A stretch of 64,000 bases of DNA, taken from SIG701 sp045544955 (GTDB lineage: Bacteria; Bacillota; Clostridia; Oscillospirales; CAG-272). The notes beneath the pieces were generated by a model, which worked only from the letters and a program-made list of their open reading frames with translations, had not been told where the DNA came from and searched no databases. The stretch spans positions 1 to 64,000 of the forward strand of contig JAZPZY010000005.1 of NCBI GenBank assembly GCA_045544955.1, written 5' to 3'. The translations under genes and the position numbers were made by a program. Each line of letters begins with the position of its first letter. Position 1 is the first letter of the stretch. Below, one piece after another: positions 1 through 8,899 of this stretch.

Positions 1-87
1 AAATTCAAAAGAATTTTCGGAGTCTTTCTTGTTTCGTCTTGTTGTTCAATTTTCAAGGAGCATCGCTGTCTCGCGGACAGCCCATAT

Positions 88-116
88 ATTATATCACTGC
101 GTCCACCGTTTGTCAA
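88..116 (-). promoter_or_regulatory. Strong SigA promoter firing left out of the window, with rRNA-type leader
   Basis: Read on the minus strand this is TTGACA (116-111), a 17-bp spacer and TATAAT (93-88), a perfect consensus. The transcript would run left through bases 87-1 and leave the window. That leader contains CCTTGAAAATTGAACA, a box usually found in leaders and spacers of Firmicute rRNA operons. I infer an rRNA operon just beyond the left edge; the rRNA itself is not in view. Nothing in bases 1-288 looks like a protein gene. Confidence 0.6.
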
Positions 117-288
117 GCACTTTTTTCATCTTTTTCAAAAAGTTTTTTGACCCGCTTTCCGCAGCCGCTCTCCCCTTCCGGGTGAGCCTTAGTATTATAG
201 CACACCTCCCCTCTCATGTCAATACCTTTTTCGAGATATTTTTGCAAAAAACGCTGCTGTGCAAACTTTTCTTTCGAGTGAAACCGTG

Positions 289-317
289 TTGACTTTTTTA
301 CTACATTGTTTTATAAT
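289..317 (+). promoter_or_regulatory. SigA promoter of htpG
   Basis: TTGACT (289-294), a 17-bp spacer and TATAAT (312-317), followed 39 bases later by the htpG start. No CtsR or HrcA (CIRCE) box was recognised around it, so heat-shock control cannot be read from the sequence. Confidence 0.75.
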
Positions 318-356
318 ATTCATACTTACGAAAACACAACCTCGGAGGTATATATA

Positions 357-2252
357 ATGTCAAACGAAAACAAACAGCACGCCGGCATCAGCGTAGAGGT
401 GGAGCACATATTCCCCATTATTAAAAAGTGGCTCTATTCGGAAAAGGAAATCTTTCTCCGGGAGATCGTTTCCAACGCCTGCGATGCGGTTACAAAGCTG
501 AAACGGCTGATTTCTCTGGGCGAGTCGAAAGACGTATCGCTGGAGAATCCCAAGATCCGCGTGATTCTGGACAAGGATGCAGAGACCATCACTGTAACGG
601 ACACGGGCATCGGTATGACCGAAGAGGAACTGAAGAAATACCTCTGCCAGATCGCCCTTTCCGGTGCACTGGATTTCGTCGAAAAATATGAAAACGCCGA
701 CACGGCTGCCGAAAGCGGCATCATCGGCCACTTCGGTCTCGGCTTCTACTCCTCGTTCATGGTAAGCGACACGGTAGACGTGATCACCCGCTCCTACACC
801 GGTGCCCCCACCGTAAAATGGACGTGTTCCGATGCGGGTGAATACGACATCGTTACCGACTATGAAGACGAGGACGGTCTTCTTGATGGATTCGGCACGG
901 CCGTCATCATGCATGTCAGCGACGAAGGACGGGAATTCCTTCAGGAAAGCAAACTGCGTGAGGTGCTTGGTAAGTACTGTGCCTTCATGCCTGTGGAAAT
1001 CTACTTCTCCAACGTATCCGAGGCAGACAAACCCAAAGACGAAGACGCGCAGAAAAAAGCGGATGAAGCAGCATCCACGCCCATCAATGAAACGAATCCG
1101 CTGTGGCTGAGACAGCCCTCGGAGATCACGGACGAGGAGTACAAAGAATTCTATCACAAAGTATTCGGCGACTACCGGGATCCGCTGTTCTACATTCACC
1201 TGCGTGCCGACTATCCCTTAAATTTCAAGGGAATCCTGTACTTCCCCCGCATTTCCAACGAATACGAAAGCCTGGAAGGACAGGTTAAGCTGTTCTACAA
1301 TCAGGTATTCGTGGCAGATAACATCAAGGAAGTGATCCCGGAATATCTTCTGATGCTGAAGGGCGTTCTGGATTGCCCGGAAATGCCGCTGAACGTATCA
1401 CGCAGTTATCTGCAGAACAGCGGCTACGTTTCCAAGATTTCCGCCCACATCACGAAAAAGGTTGCGGACAAGATCAACTCTCTGTTTTTGAACGAAAGAG
1501 AGAATTTCGAGGGACTGTGGCGTGATCTGAAAACGTTCGTGGAATACGGCTGCATGCGGGACCCGAAATTCTACGACAAAGTAAAAGGCAGTATCCTTCT
1601 GGAAAAGTGCGATGAAACCTTCGTTACGGTGGAAGAATATCTGAACGCGGCAAAAGAAAAGCACGAAAACAAGATCTACTACGCCACGGACAAGACGGCA
1701 CAGTCCCAGTACATTTCCCTTTTCGAAAAAGAAGGAATCGACGTGGTGCTTCTGGATCGAGTGCTGGACACGCAGTTTATCAGCATGCTGGAAATGAAGC
1801 AGGACGGCGTAAAATTTGCACGGGTGGATGCCGAGGTAGCCGACGCCATGAAATCCGGCGAGGAAACGGTCGAGGAGCCTCTTGCCGCCGCCGAAGTTTT
1901 CAAAAAGATCGTTGGCGAGCACACCGCCGTAGAGTGTCAGCCGTTGAACGACAAAGAGATCCCGGCCGTGCTGACCGTGTCCGAAGAAAGCCGCCGCATG
2001 GAGGATATGATGAAAATGTACGCCATGAACGGCGGTGCCATGGGTGCTTTCCCCACGGAAGCAAAGCTGATTCTGAACACGGCCAATCCCCTGATCCAGA
2101 AAATCGACGGCATGCAGAAAGAAGAAAATCCTCACGCCGAACGGATCGCACGGCAGATATACGCCTTGAGTCTTTTGAGCCAGCGGAAGCTTTCCGCTGA
2201 GGAGTTAAAAAACTTCCTCAGTGACAGCTACGATCTGCTCTCCCTTTTGTAA
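357..2252 (+). CDS. htpG: Molecular chaperone HtpG (bacterial Hsp90)
   Basis: Cytosolic ATP-dependent Hsp90 chaperone that remodels client proteins as a homodimer. From the ATG at 357 it has 631 residues, normal for the family. The GHKL ATPase domain is at the N-terminus: SNACDA at 39-44 (the Mg-binding Asn), DTGIGMT at 82-88 and GHFGLGF at 124-130. Middle and C-terminal dimerisation domains follow. A longer frame opens at 306, but the start at 357 is preferred because GGAGG lies at 344-348, 8 bases upstream, and the protein then begins like other HtpG proteins. A second gene begins 3 bases after the stop. Confidence 0.97.
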   Translation: MSNENKQHAGISVEVEHIFPIIKKWLYSEKEIFLREIVSNACDAVTKLKRLISLGESKDVSLENPKIRVILDKDAETITVTDTGIGMTEEELKKYLCQIALSGALDFVEKYENADTAAESGIIGHFGLGFYSSFMVSDTVDVITRSYTGAPTVKWTCSDAGEYDIVTDYEDEDGLLDGFGTAVIMHVSDEGREFLQESKLREVLGKYCAFMPVEIYFSNVSEADKPKDEDAQKKADEAASTPINETNPLWLRQPSEITDEEYKEFYHKVFGDYRDPLFYIHLRADYPLNFKGILYFPRISNEYESLEGQVKLFYNQVFVADNIKEVIPEYLLMLKGVLDCPEMPLNVSRSYLQNSGYVSKISAHITKKVADKINSLFLNERENFEGLWRDLKTFVEYGCMRDPKFYDKVKGSILLEKCDETFVTVEEYLNAAKEKHENKIYYATDKTAQSQYISLFEKEGIDVVLLDRVLDTQFISMLEMKQDGVKFARVDAEVADAMKSGEETVEEPLAAAEVFKKIVGEHTAVECQPLNDKEIPAVLTVSEESRRMEDMMKMYAMNGGAMGAFPTEAKLILNTANPLIQKIDGMQKEENPHAERIARQIYALSLLSQRKLSAEELKNFLSDSYDLLSLL

Positions 2253-2255
2253 GAC

Positions 2256-3098
2256 GTGTTTGATAACGAAAAACTGTCGGTTCTGGCTGCCAACGCCGCC
2301 GAACTGAAAACGGCAGACGGCATGCTTCACAGTCTGCGGCAGGGGTTATTTGCAGAAATGCGTGCAACAGCACCGGCAGACACATCGACGCTGTCCGTAT
2401 TCCGTACCGTTTTCGGAGACGATCTCTGCACGTCGGATTTTGCCTTATTCTGTTCTTCCCTGCTTGCAGGCACGAACGACGGCACGCTCATACAAGCTCT
2501 GCTGCCGGAATTCACGCCCGTCGGCAAGGAATTTGAGCGAGGACACACGGCGTACCTTTCAAGTCCGTATTCCGACCGTGCGTTTGAGCTATTCTCCCGA
2601 AGTGTGCCGGCACTGACTGCCTACCATCATCCCTCGTTCGCCGCCGCCTGTGAAGAAGTTTACTACGAACGCAGTCATTACTGTATTCTTCCGGTGCACA
2701 ACTCGGAGGACGGTGAGTTGACCGCCTTCCACCGAATGATAGCAAAATACGAGTTAAAGCTTTACCGTGTTTGCGATACAGTCTTCCCAGACACAGACAC
2801 GACCGTTCGATTTGCACTTCTGCGTCGGGGCATCGTACCCAAAATCCCGCCGGTCGGTTATTTGGACGTACGACTCACACTGCCGGAAGGTGTGCATCTC
2901 GGCACGTTTCTTGCCGCCTGTGAGGCAACCGGTGCGTGCATTGACAGAATACGGACCGTTCCCACGTCATATACTAACGATATCACCTCCCTTTCCGTTA
3001 CGTTCCGTATTTCCCCGCACTGCGGAGCACCGCTTCTTCAGTTTTTGCGGTTCGCACTGTACAGTTACTCCGTGGAAGGTATATATTCTGCCGTTTGA
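2256..3098 (+). CDS. Uncharacterised protein with prephenate-dehydratase-like stretch
   Basis: 280 residues starting at a GTG three bases after the htpG stop. There is no clear ribosome site, so it is probably translationally coupled to htpG. Residues around 150-175 (YCILPVHNSEDGEL, then MIAKYELKLYRVCDTVF) resemble the region of prephenate dehydratase that carries the VPIENS motif and the turn into the second lobe. The C-terminal 80 residues could form an ACT-like regulatory domain. Both comparisons are from memory of the fold, and key catalytic residues were not confirmed, so an enzymatic role is not claimed. It ends just before the phosphohexomutase gene. It may be a lineage-specific paralogue of PheA. 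Confidence 0.6.
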   Translation: MFDNEKLSVLAANAAELKTADGMLHSLRQGLFAEMRATAPADTSTLSVFRTVFGDDLCTSDFALFCSSLLAGTNDGTLIQALLPEFTPVGKEFERGHTAYLSSPYSDRAFELFSRSVPALTAYHHPSFAAACEEVYYERSHYCILPVHNSEDGELTAFHRMIAKYELKLYRVCDTVFPDTDTTVRFALLRRGIVPKIPPVGYLDVRLTLPEGVHLGTFLAACEATGACIDRIRTVPTSYTNDITSLSVTFRISPHCGAPLLQFLRFALYSYSVEGIYSAV

Positions 3099-3148
3099 GC
3101 AGAGGCAAAATTTTGAGAAAGAGGCCGCCTGGCGGCAGAGTTAACCAC

Positions 3149-4870
3149 ATGACATACGAAGAAAACTATCAAAAATGGCTGACGGATCCGTTCGTGGATG
3201 AAGCGACGAAAAAGGAACTGCTGACCTTGACCGACGAAGACGACAAAAAAATGCGTTTTGACGGCTACATGACGTTCGGCACAGGCGGTCTGCGTGCCGT
3301 TATGGGTGCCGGCACCGCACGGATGAATCTGTATACTGTTGCCCACGCCACGGAAGGGCTTGCCCGGCTGATTCTGAAAACGCCGGGCGGTGCGGAGCGG
3401 GGTGTTGCTGTCTGCTACGACAGCCGGAATCTGTCACGGGATTTCGCCCGGCGGGCCGCAGAGGTGCTTTCCGCCCACGGGATCAACGTGTATCTGTTCT
3501 CCGAGCTTCGGCCGACGCCGGTGCTTTCCTTTGCCGTCCGTCATTACGGATGCATCGCCGGTATCAACGTCACCGCCTCTCACAATCCCTCCGAATATAA
3601 CGGCTATAAGGTGTACTGGGAGGATGGCGGCCAGCTTCCGCCGGATCACGCCGCCGACGTTTCCGAGGCAATCGCCGGGGCGGATATTTTCCGTGACGTG
3701 CCGCCCGTCTCCGCCGCCGATCCCTCACGGATCACCATGACGGACAAATCCCTCGACGAAGCCTATATGGAAAAAGTGCTGACGGAGAGGATCAATCCCG
3801 AGGCGATCCCGGCCGTTGCCGAATCGATGGCCATCGTATACACGCCGCTCCACGGCACCGGCGGCACGATGATCCCCACCCTGCTCCGCCGTGCCGGTCT
3901 TACCAAACTGTTTACAGTGGATGCACAGATGGCACCGGACGGGAATTTCCCCACGGTAAAATTCCCCAATCCGGAATTCCCGGAAGCGTTCGCACTGGGA
4001 ATGGAGATCGCAGAGAAGGTATCCAGCGATCTCATCGTGGCAACAGACCCGGATGCGGACCGCGTGGGGGCTATGGCTAAGGATAAAACGGGGCAATTCC
4101 GGTGCATTACCGGCAACCAGATGGGTGCCCTCCTGCTGGAATACATTTGCACCGCCTACGAAAACACCGGCCGGATGCCCACGGATGCGTACGCTGTAAA
4201 AACCATCGTAACCAGTGAACTCTCCGCACGGATCTGCAAAGCACACGGCGTAAAGCTGTACGACGTGCTTACCGGATTCAAATTCATCGGCGAGGTGATC
4301 AAAAACCACGAAGAGGAAGGACGGGGCACGTTCCTTCTTGGCTTTGAGGAAAGCTATGGTTATCTCAAGGGAACCCACGCCCGTGACAAGGATGCGGTCG
4401 TAGCCACCATGCTGATCTGCGAAATGGCGGCGTACTACAAAACGAGAAACATGACGCTGATCGACGCACTGGAAGAGATCTTCCAAAAATACGGCTATTT
4501 CCGGGAAGAAGTGTTCAGCATCGGCATGCCCGGTGTGGACGGCCAGGAAAAAATGGCCGCAATGATGCGTGCACTCCGGCAGAATCCGCCAAAGACAATC
4601 GGATCGAAATCCATCGCCGCCGTCCGGGATTACGAGACAGGCAAGATTCTTTCTCTTTCGTCCGGTACCGTCTCCGATACGGGGCTGCCAAAATCCAACG
4701 TCCTTTATTACGAGACGGAGAACGGCAGCCGCATTGCGGTGCGTCCGTCCGGTACGGAACCGAAGGTAAAGGTATACGTTCTTGCTGAGGGAGAAACGGA
4801 TGCGGCCGCCCGGAATAATGCATCGGACTGCTGTGAAGGAATCCGTGCCATTTTGAAAAACGACAAATGA
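3149..4870 (+). CDS. Phospho-sugar mutase (alpha-D-phosphohexomutase; phosphoglucomutase/phosphomannomutase)
   Basis: Interconverts hexose 1- and 6-phosphates in the cytosol, feeding glycogen, envelope and nucleotide-sugar synthesis. 573 residues from the ATG at 3149, matching the long PgcA-type subfamily. The phosphoserine loop TASHNP is at residues 142-147 with catalytic Ser144. The metal loop DPDADR, the sugar-binding GFEESYGYL and the C-terminal phosphate-binding RPSGTEPK are all intact. The frame opens upstream at a TTG (3095), but the protein begins like its relatives (MTYEENYQKWL) at 3149. A small GCCGCC/GGCGGC hairpin lies just upstream of the start. Glucose versus mannose specificity cannot be read from sequence. 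Confidence 0.93.
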   Translation: MTYEENYQKWLTDPFVDEATKKELLTLTDEDDKKMRFDGYMTFGTGGLRAVMGAGTARMNLYTVAHATEGLARLILKTPGGAERGVAVCYDSRNLSRDFARRAAEVLSAHGINVYLFSELRPTPVLSFAVRHYGCIAGINVTASHNPSEYNGYKVYWEDGGQLPPDHAADVSEAIAGADIFRDVPPVSAADPSRITMTDKSLDEAYMEKVLTERINPEAIPAVAESMAIVYTPLHGTGGTMIPTLLRRAGLTKLFTVDAQMAPDGNFPTVKFPNPEFPEAFALGMEIAEKVSSDLIVATDPDADRVGAMAKDKTGQFRCITGNQMGALLLEYICTAYENTGRMPTDAYAVKTIVTSELSARICKAHGVKLYDVLTGFKFIGEVIKNHEEEGRGTFLLGFEESYGYLKGTHARDKDAVVATMLICEMAAYYKTRNMTLIDALEEIFQKYGYFREEVFSIGMPGVDGQEKMAAMMRALRQNPPKTIGSKSIAAVRDYETGKILSLSSGTVSDTGLPKSNVLYYETENGSRIAVRPSGTEPKVKVYVLAEGETDAAARNNASDCCEGIRAILKNDK

Positions 4871-4877
4871 ACAGTTA

Positions 4878-4912
4878 AACAGCCGCAAATTTTCGGATTT
4901 GCGGCTGTTACT
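4878..4912 (+). terminator. Intrinsic terminator after the phosphohexomutase gene
   Basis: A 13-bp perfect stem (4878-4890 with 4897-4909) and a 6-base loop, followed by a short T-containing tail. It closes the htpG to phosphohexomutase cluster. Confidence 0.75.
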
Positions 4913-4953
4913 TGAGAAAAGCCGCCGAACGACGGCAAAAAAACTGTCTACCC

Positions 4954-4982
4954 TTGACTTTGGCAGCGTTTCCTACTATAAT
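4954..4982 (+). promoter_or_regulatory. SigA promoter of the MATE transporter gene
   Basis: TTGACT (4954-4959), a 17-bp spacer and TATAAT (4977-4982), 45 bases before the ATG at 5028. Confidence 0.75.
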
Positions 4983-5027
4983 ACATAAGAATGAAAAAAC
5001 AGGTACAGAACTAAGGAAATCGACAAT

Positions 5028-6419
5028 ATGACGAAAACAGAAAAAATGTACGCCGAAATGTCACCGTGGCGTTTATTTTTTGTGGTGGCACTTCCCGGTA
5101 TGATCAGCATGTTCGCCATGTCCGTATACAGCATCGTCGAAGGAATCTTTATCGGACAGGTTTTGGGCGAGGGTGCGTTTGCGGCGGTGAATATCGCCAT
5201 GCCGCTTGTAATGATCAATTTCTCCCTTGCCGATCTGATCGGCGTTGGTGCGTCGGCCCCTATTTCTATCGCTTTAGGACGAAACGACCACAAAACGGCC
5301 AACAACGTATTCACCTGCTCCGTTATTATGATATTTTTAGCGTCCGTGTTTATGGGAAGCATCATGTTCTTCGCTGCGGAACCGCTGTCACGAATGATGG
5401 GAGCAGACGACGTTCTTCTGGATACGGCTGTCCGCTATCTGCGTACGGCGGCACTTTGCGGTCCGCTGGCAACCATTTTCTTCGCTATGGACAACTATCT
5501 GCGCATCAGCGGATTCGTCAAGACCAGCATGGTCATCAACATAGCGTGCAATCTTTTGACGCTGGTGCTTCTCTCCGTCTTTCTGCTCGTACTTGATATG
5601 GACGTGGTCGGCTCTGCCCTTGCCACGTCTCTGGCCATGAGCGTTAGTTCCTTCATCGCCATGGTCCCGTTCCTGCGGAAGAAGACGCTTTTGAAATTCG
5701 TAAAGCCGAAATTCCACTTTTCCATGTGCCGGCAGATCGCCGCCTGCGGCTCTCCCGTATTTCTCAGCAACGTATCCGGCCGTATCACCAGTATTCTCAT
5801 GAACATTTCCCTTATGACGCTGGGTGCGAGGATTCTCGGTGCGGGCGGCGGTCAGACCGCCGTTGCCGTATATGCGGTGCTCATGTACTCCAGCGATCTC
5901 TGCTGGCCGCTCCTTTACGGCATCGCCGATTCTCTTTCCCCGGCCCTTGGATTCAACTGGGGTGCCCGGAATTTTGATCGGGTGAAAAAGATCGCCCGGT
6001 GCGGGTACACCGGCACGGCACTGGTGGGTATCGTTTCCACCGCTGCCCTGTTCTTTTTCCACGGCACGATAGCCTCCTGGTTTGTAAAGCCGGAAGACGT
6101 AAAGCTTCTGGAAATTTCCGCCCATGCGATCCGGCTCTTCTGTTTTGCGTATCTGTTCCGCTGGATCGCAGTCTCTACCCAAAGTTTTTTCAGTGCCATT
6201 GAAAAGCCGCTGCAGGCTACGGTCATGGCCGTCTCCGTGGCATTCGTTTTCCCAACGGCACTTCTCGGCATCTTATGGCATTTCGGCCTTGATGGAATCT
6301 GGTTCAATTTCGTTGGCGTAAACGCATTTGCTGCCGTTCTTTCCGCGTTTCTTTTGCTTCGGCTGATGAAAGAAATCAAAAAAATGGAGACGCAAGTCCC
6401 CGTTATTGAAGAGGACTAA
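5028..6419 (+). CDS. MATE family efflux transporter
   Basis: 463-residue integral membrane protein with about twelve hydrophobic segments in two similar halves, the usual layout of MATE (NorM/DinF-type) cation-coupled drug and metabolite exporters. It begins with the family-typical stretch SPWRLFFVVALPGMISMFA at residues 10-28. An AAGGA ribosome site lies upstream of the ATG. It has its own promoter and ends at a bidirectional terminator shared with convergent greA. Substrate unknown. Confidence 0.92.
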   Translation: MTKTEKMYAEMSPWRLFFVVALPGMISMFAMSVYSIVEGIFIGQVLGEGAFAAVNIAMPLVMINFSLADLIGVGASAPISIALGRNDHKTANNVFTCSVIMIFLASVFMGSIMFFAAEPLSRMMGADDVLLDTAVRYLRTAALCGPLATIFFAMDNYLRISGFVKTSMVINIACNLLTLVLLSVFLLVLDMDVVGSALATSLAMSVSSFIAMVPFLRKKTLLKFVKPKFHFSMCRQIAACGSPVFLSNVSGRITSILMNISLMTLGARILGAGGGQTAVAVYAVLMYSSDLCWPLLYGIADSLSPALGFNWGARNFDRVKKIARCGYTGTALVGIVSTAALFFFHGTIASWFVKPEDVKLLEISAHAIRLFCFAYLFRWIAVSTQSFFSAIEKPLQATVMAVSVAFVFPTALLGILWHFGLDGIWFNFVGVNAFAAVLSAFLLLRLMKEIKKMETQVPVIEED

Positions 6420-6454
6420 AAAACGCCCGGAAGGCACAGCCTGCCGGGCGTTTT
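6420..6454. terminator. Bidirectional terminator between MATE gene and greA
   Basis: AAAACGCCCGG pairs with CCGGGCGTTTT, with an inner AGGC/GCCT extension and an ACA loop. A and T runs flank both sides, so it can stop transcription from either direction. Confidence 0.85.
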
Positions 6455-6458
6455 CCAA

Positions 6459-6962
6459 TTAGTAGGAACTGATAGGCAGGGATTCGTCATCCTTGCCTTT
6501 TTCAATTTTTCGGATCTCCACAAAATAGCTGTAAGATTCGTTTACCACAACCTCTACCCTGTCACCGACCTTATGGCCGAGAATCGCCTGTCCGAAGGGA
6601 GATTCTTTACTGATATAACCCCCGAACACGTCGTTGCGAAGCGTAGTAACGATCGTTACTACACGCTCCTCCTCGGTTTCTTCGTCGAAAATAGTGATTT
6701 TATCGAAGATACCCGCCGCATCCTCCGCTGAATCCACCTCGATCACCACAGCGGTGTCGATCATGGCACGGAGGTAGCGGATCCGTCCGTAGTTTTTATT
6801 CAGCGCACGGCGGACGGAATGGTACTCGTCATTCTCACTGAGATCCCCGAGATCCCGGGCAGCCTTGAGCTGTTCCTTCAGCTTCGGGGTGATCTGGCTG
6901 GTGCGGTAGTCGATCTCCTCCTGCATTTTGCGGATGTCAACCGCAGTCAATTCGTCGTGCAT
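6459..6962 (-). CDS. greA: Transcription elongation factor GreA/GreB family
   Basis: 167-residue secondary-channel factor that makes backtracked RNA polymerase cleave its transcript. The N-terminal coiled coil carries the tip motif GDLSENDEY (Asp and Glu that position Mg), and the C-terminal FKBP-like domain includes SPFGQAILGHKVGD. It is the last gene of the nag operon, starting 2 bases after nagA ends, with no strong ribosome site, which suggests translational coupling. Its place behind amino-sugar genes is unusual but explained by read-through. Confidence 0.9.
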   Translation of the reverse strand: MHDELTAVDIRKMQEEIDYRTSQITPKLKEQLKAARDLGDLSENDEYHSVRRALNKNYGRIRYLRAMIDTAVVIEVDSAEDAAGIFDKITIFDEETEEERVVTIVTTLRNDVFGGYISKESPFGQAILGHKVGDRVEVVVNESYSYFVEIRKIEKGKDDESLPISSY

Positions 6963-6964
6963 AC

Positions 6965-8137
6965 TCAGCAGCTATGGGCTACCTGACCGCCAACGATAAC
7001 AGTCTTAACGTTGATATCCTCATCGAACAGCAGAACGTCTGCATCAAATCCGGGGGCGATCTGTCCCTTATTTGCACCGATCATGCGTGCGGGGTTTACC
7101 GTCGCCATCTTCACCGCTTCCACAAGCGGGATACCGGCATCCTTGGTGCAGACACGCACAAGGCGGTCGGTGGTAGCAATACTGCCGGCGAACGCACTGC
7201 GGTCGCGGAGTTTGCAGACGCCGTCCTCCAGAATGAAGGAGACGGAGCCGTTAACACCTTCCGAAATACCTGCACCCGCTACAAGGAGCGAGTCGGTAAC
7301 GAGAGCGATGCGATCCGTACCCTTCAGCTTTACGATAAGCTGAATCAGTGTGGGCGGCAGGTGGCATCCGTCGGCGATGATCTCGATATCCATGTCATCC
7401 CACAGATAGGCACACTCGATCACGCCGAGACGGCGGAAGCCGTGATCACGGGTGATAGTGGAGGTGCAGGAGTACAGATGGGTAACGCACTTGCATCCGG
7501 CCTCACGCGCACGAACCATATCGTCATAAATAGCTTCGGTATGTCCGGCAGAAGGAGTGATGCCGCGTGCCACGAGATACTTACAGAAGGTGCCGTCGCG
7601 GTCACGCTCGGGTGCATAGCTCCAGCGGGAGATGATAGAGCCGAACCGGTCAACAATCTCCTCGTAATCCGCGGCAATGGGATCGGTGATGAACGCCGGA
7701 TCCTGACCGCCTGCCATGGAAAGGGCGAAATACGGACCTTCCAGATGGGCGCCTGCGATCACGGGGAACTTCTGCATTTCCATCGCCTTCTCAATCGCCG
7801 TAAGACCGTACATGATCTTCTCGGGCGAAGCGGCAACGGTAGTGGGCAGAATGGACGTGGTACCGTGGGTCATATGGAAATGAACGGCTTTTAGAACATT
7901 TTCTGCGTTCTCTTCCACTGTCTCACCATTGGGAGAGGTGAAGTCCACGTTTACAGCACCGTGGGTGTGAATATCGATAAAGCCGGGGGAAACGTACAGT
8001 CCCTTGGCATCAATCACCTTAGCTGCCGGCAGATCGTCCGCAGTTACGGCAGAGATCTTGTCTCCGTCCAGATAGACGTTGGCAGAAATAATTTCCGTGG
8101 GCGTAATAACCCGCCCGTTTATAATCTTCGTAATCAT
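6965..8137 (-). CDS. nagA: N-acetylglucosamine-6-phosphate deacetylase
   Basis: Removes acetate from GlcNAc-6-P to give glucosamine-6-P, the substrate of adjacent NagB. 390 residues, an amidohydrolase TIM barrel: metal-binding DIHTHG at residues 55-60, HLEGPY, GHTEA, THLYS and the catalytic-Asp segment VTDSLLVAGA are all present. Its ATG shares one base with the nagB stop (TGATG), so the pair is coupled. Used in recycling cell-wall amino sugars or using chitin and mucin sugars. Confidence 0.95.
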   Translation of the reverse strand: MITKIINGRVITPTEIISANVYLDGDKISAVTADDLPAAKVIDAKGLYVSPGFIDIHTHGAVNVDFTSPNGETVEENAENVLKAVHFHMTHGTTSILPTTVAASPEKIMYGLTAIEKAMEMQKFPVIAGAHLEGPYFALSMAGGQDPAFITDPIAADYEEIVDRFGSIISRWSYAPERDRDGTFCKYLVARGITPSAGHTEAIYDDMVRAREAGCKCVTHLYSCTSTITRDHGFRRLGVIECAYLWDDMDIEIIADGCHLPPTLIQLIVKLKGTDRIALVTDSLLVAGAGISEGVNGSVSFILEDGVCKLRDRSAFAGSIATTDRLVRVCTKDAGIPLVEAVKMATVNPARMIGANKGQIAPGFDADVLLFDEDINVKTVIVGGQVAHSC

Positions 8138-8895
8138 CAGAGAAGAGATGCGCTGTCAGCGTCGCAGTACATGATAGCGTTCGCATGGCGGCGGAGAATC
8201 GTAGCCGGGCAGTGCTCGTCGATCTTATCGGTGGTGAGCGTTTCCTTTACAGCGGCAGCCTTGGTGGGAGCCGGCACGGAGCAGAAGAGGTATCCGCCCT
8301 TGAACAGGGTGGGCACGGTCAGCGTCAGTGCGTGGGTGGGAACGTCGTCGAACTTAGCAAAGCAGCCGTCGTTTACCTGCTGCTGACGGCAAACGTCATC
8401 CAGCGGAACTGCCTTAATGGTAGCAGGATCGTTGAAATCGGCAACGCCGGGATCGTTGAATGCGATGTGGCCGTTCTCACCGATACCCATGCAGACGATG
8501 TCCGTGGGGAACTTCTTCAAAAGCTCGGTGTAGCGGGCACACTCTGCTTCCTTGGTGGAGGAGCAGTCGATGTAGTTCACGCTCTTGAAGGGGGCGTGAG
8601 CAAAGATGTGATCACGGAGATAGTTGCCGAAACGCTGGGGAGCGTCAGCCGGCAGACCGATGTACTCATCCATGTGGAAGGCGTTGATGCGGTTCCACTC
8701 GATGTCAGTGTAAGTAAGGAGAGAAGCCAGCGTCTCGTTTTGGGACGGAGCGGCGGCAAAGATCATGTTGATCTCTTCCTTCTCCTTCAGCAGCTTTACG
8801 ATGCAGTCGTGAATATCGGCTGCGGCACCCTGTCCCATTTCGACACGGGTGTCATAGATTTTTACGGTAAGATTGTCTTTCTGAATCGTTTTCAT
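8137..8895 (-). CDS. nagB: Glucosamine-6-phosphate deaminase
   Basis: Converts glucosamine-6-P to fructose-6-P and ammonia. 252 residues, close to the Bacillus NagB length. HMDEYIG carries general base Asp76, and GIGENGHIAFNDP at 137-149 carries His143 and the active-site loop. The distal part that forms the allosteric site in the E. coli enzyme is short, as in Firmicute versions. It lies between the oxidoreductase gene (4-base gap) and nagA (1-base overlap). Confidence 0.95.
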   Translation of the reverse strand: MKTIQKDNLTVKIYDTRVEMGQGAAADIHDCIVKLLKEKEEINMIFAAAPSQNETLASLLTYTDIEWNRINAFHMDEYIGLPADAPQRFGNYLRDHIFAHAPFKSVNYIDCSSTKEAECARYTELLKKFPTDIVCMGIGENGHIAFNDPGVADFNDPATIKAVPLDDVCRQQQVNDGCFAKFDDVPTHALTLTVPTLFKGGYLFCSVPAPTKAAAVKETLTTDKIDEHCPATILRRHANAIMYCDADSASLL

Positions 8896-8899
8896 TCTA

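Noticed and set aside
29..292. 87-codon frame before htpG
   Set aside because: Overlaps both divergent promoters and lacks a ribosome site; composition is non-coding.
360..1199. 279-codon open frame opposite htpG
   Set aside because: Fully antisense to a certain gene, no ribosome site, odd composition: a shadow frame.
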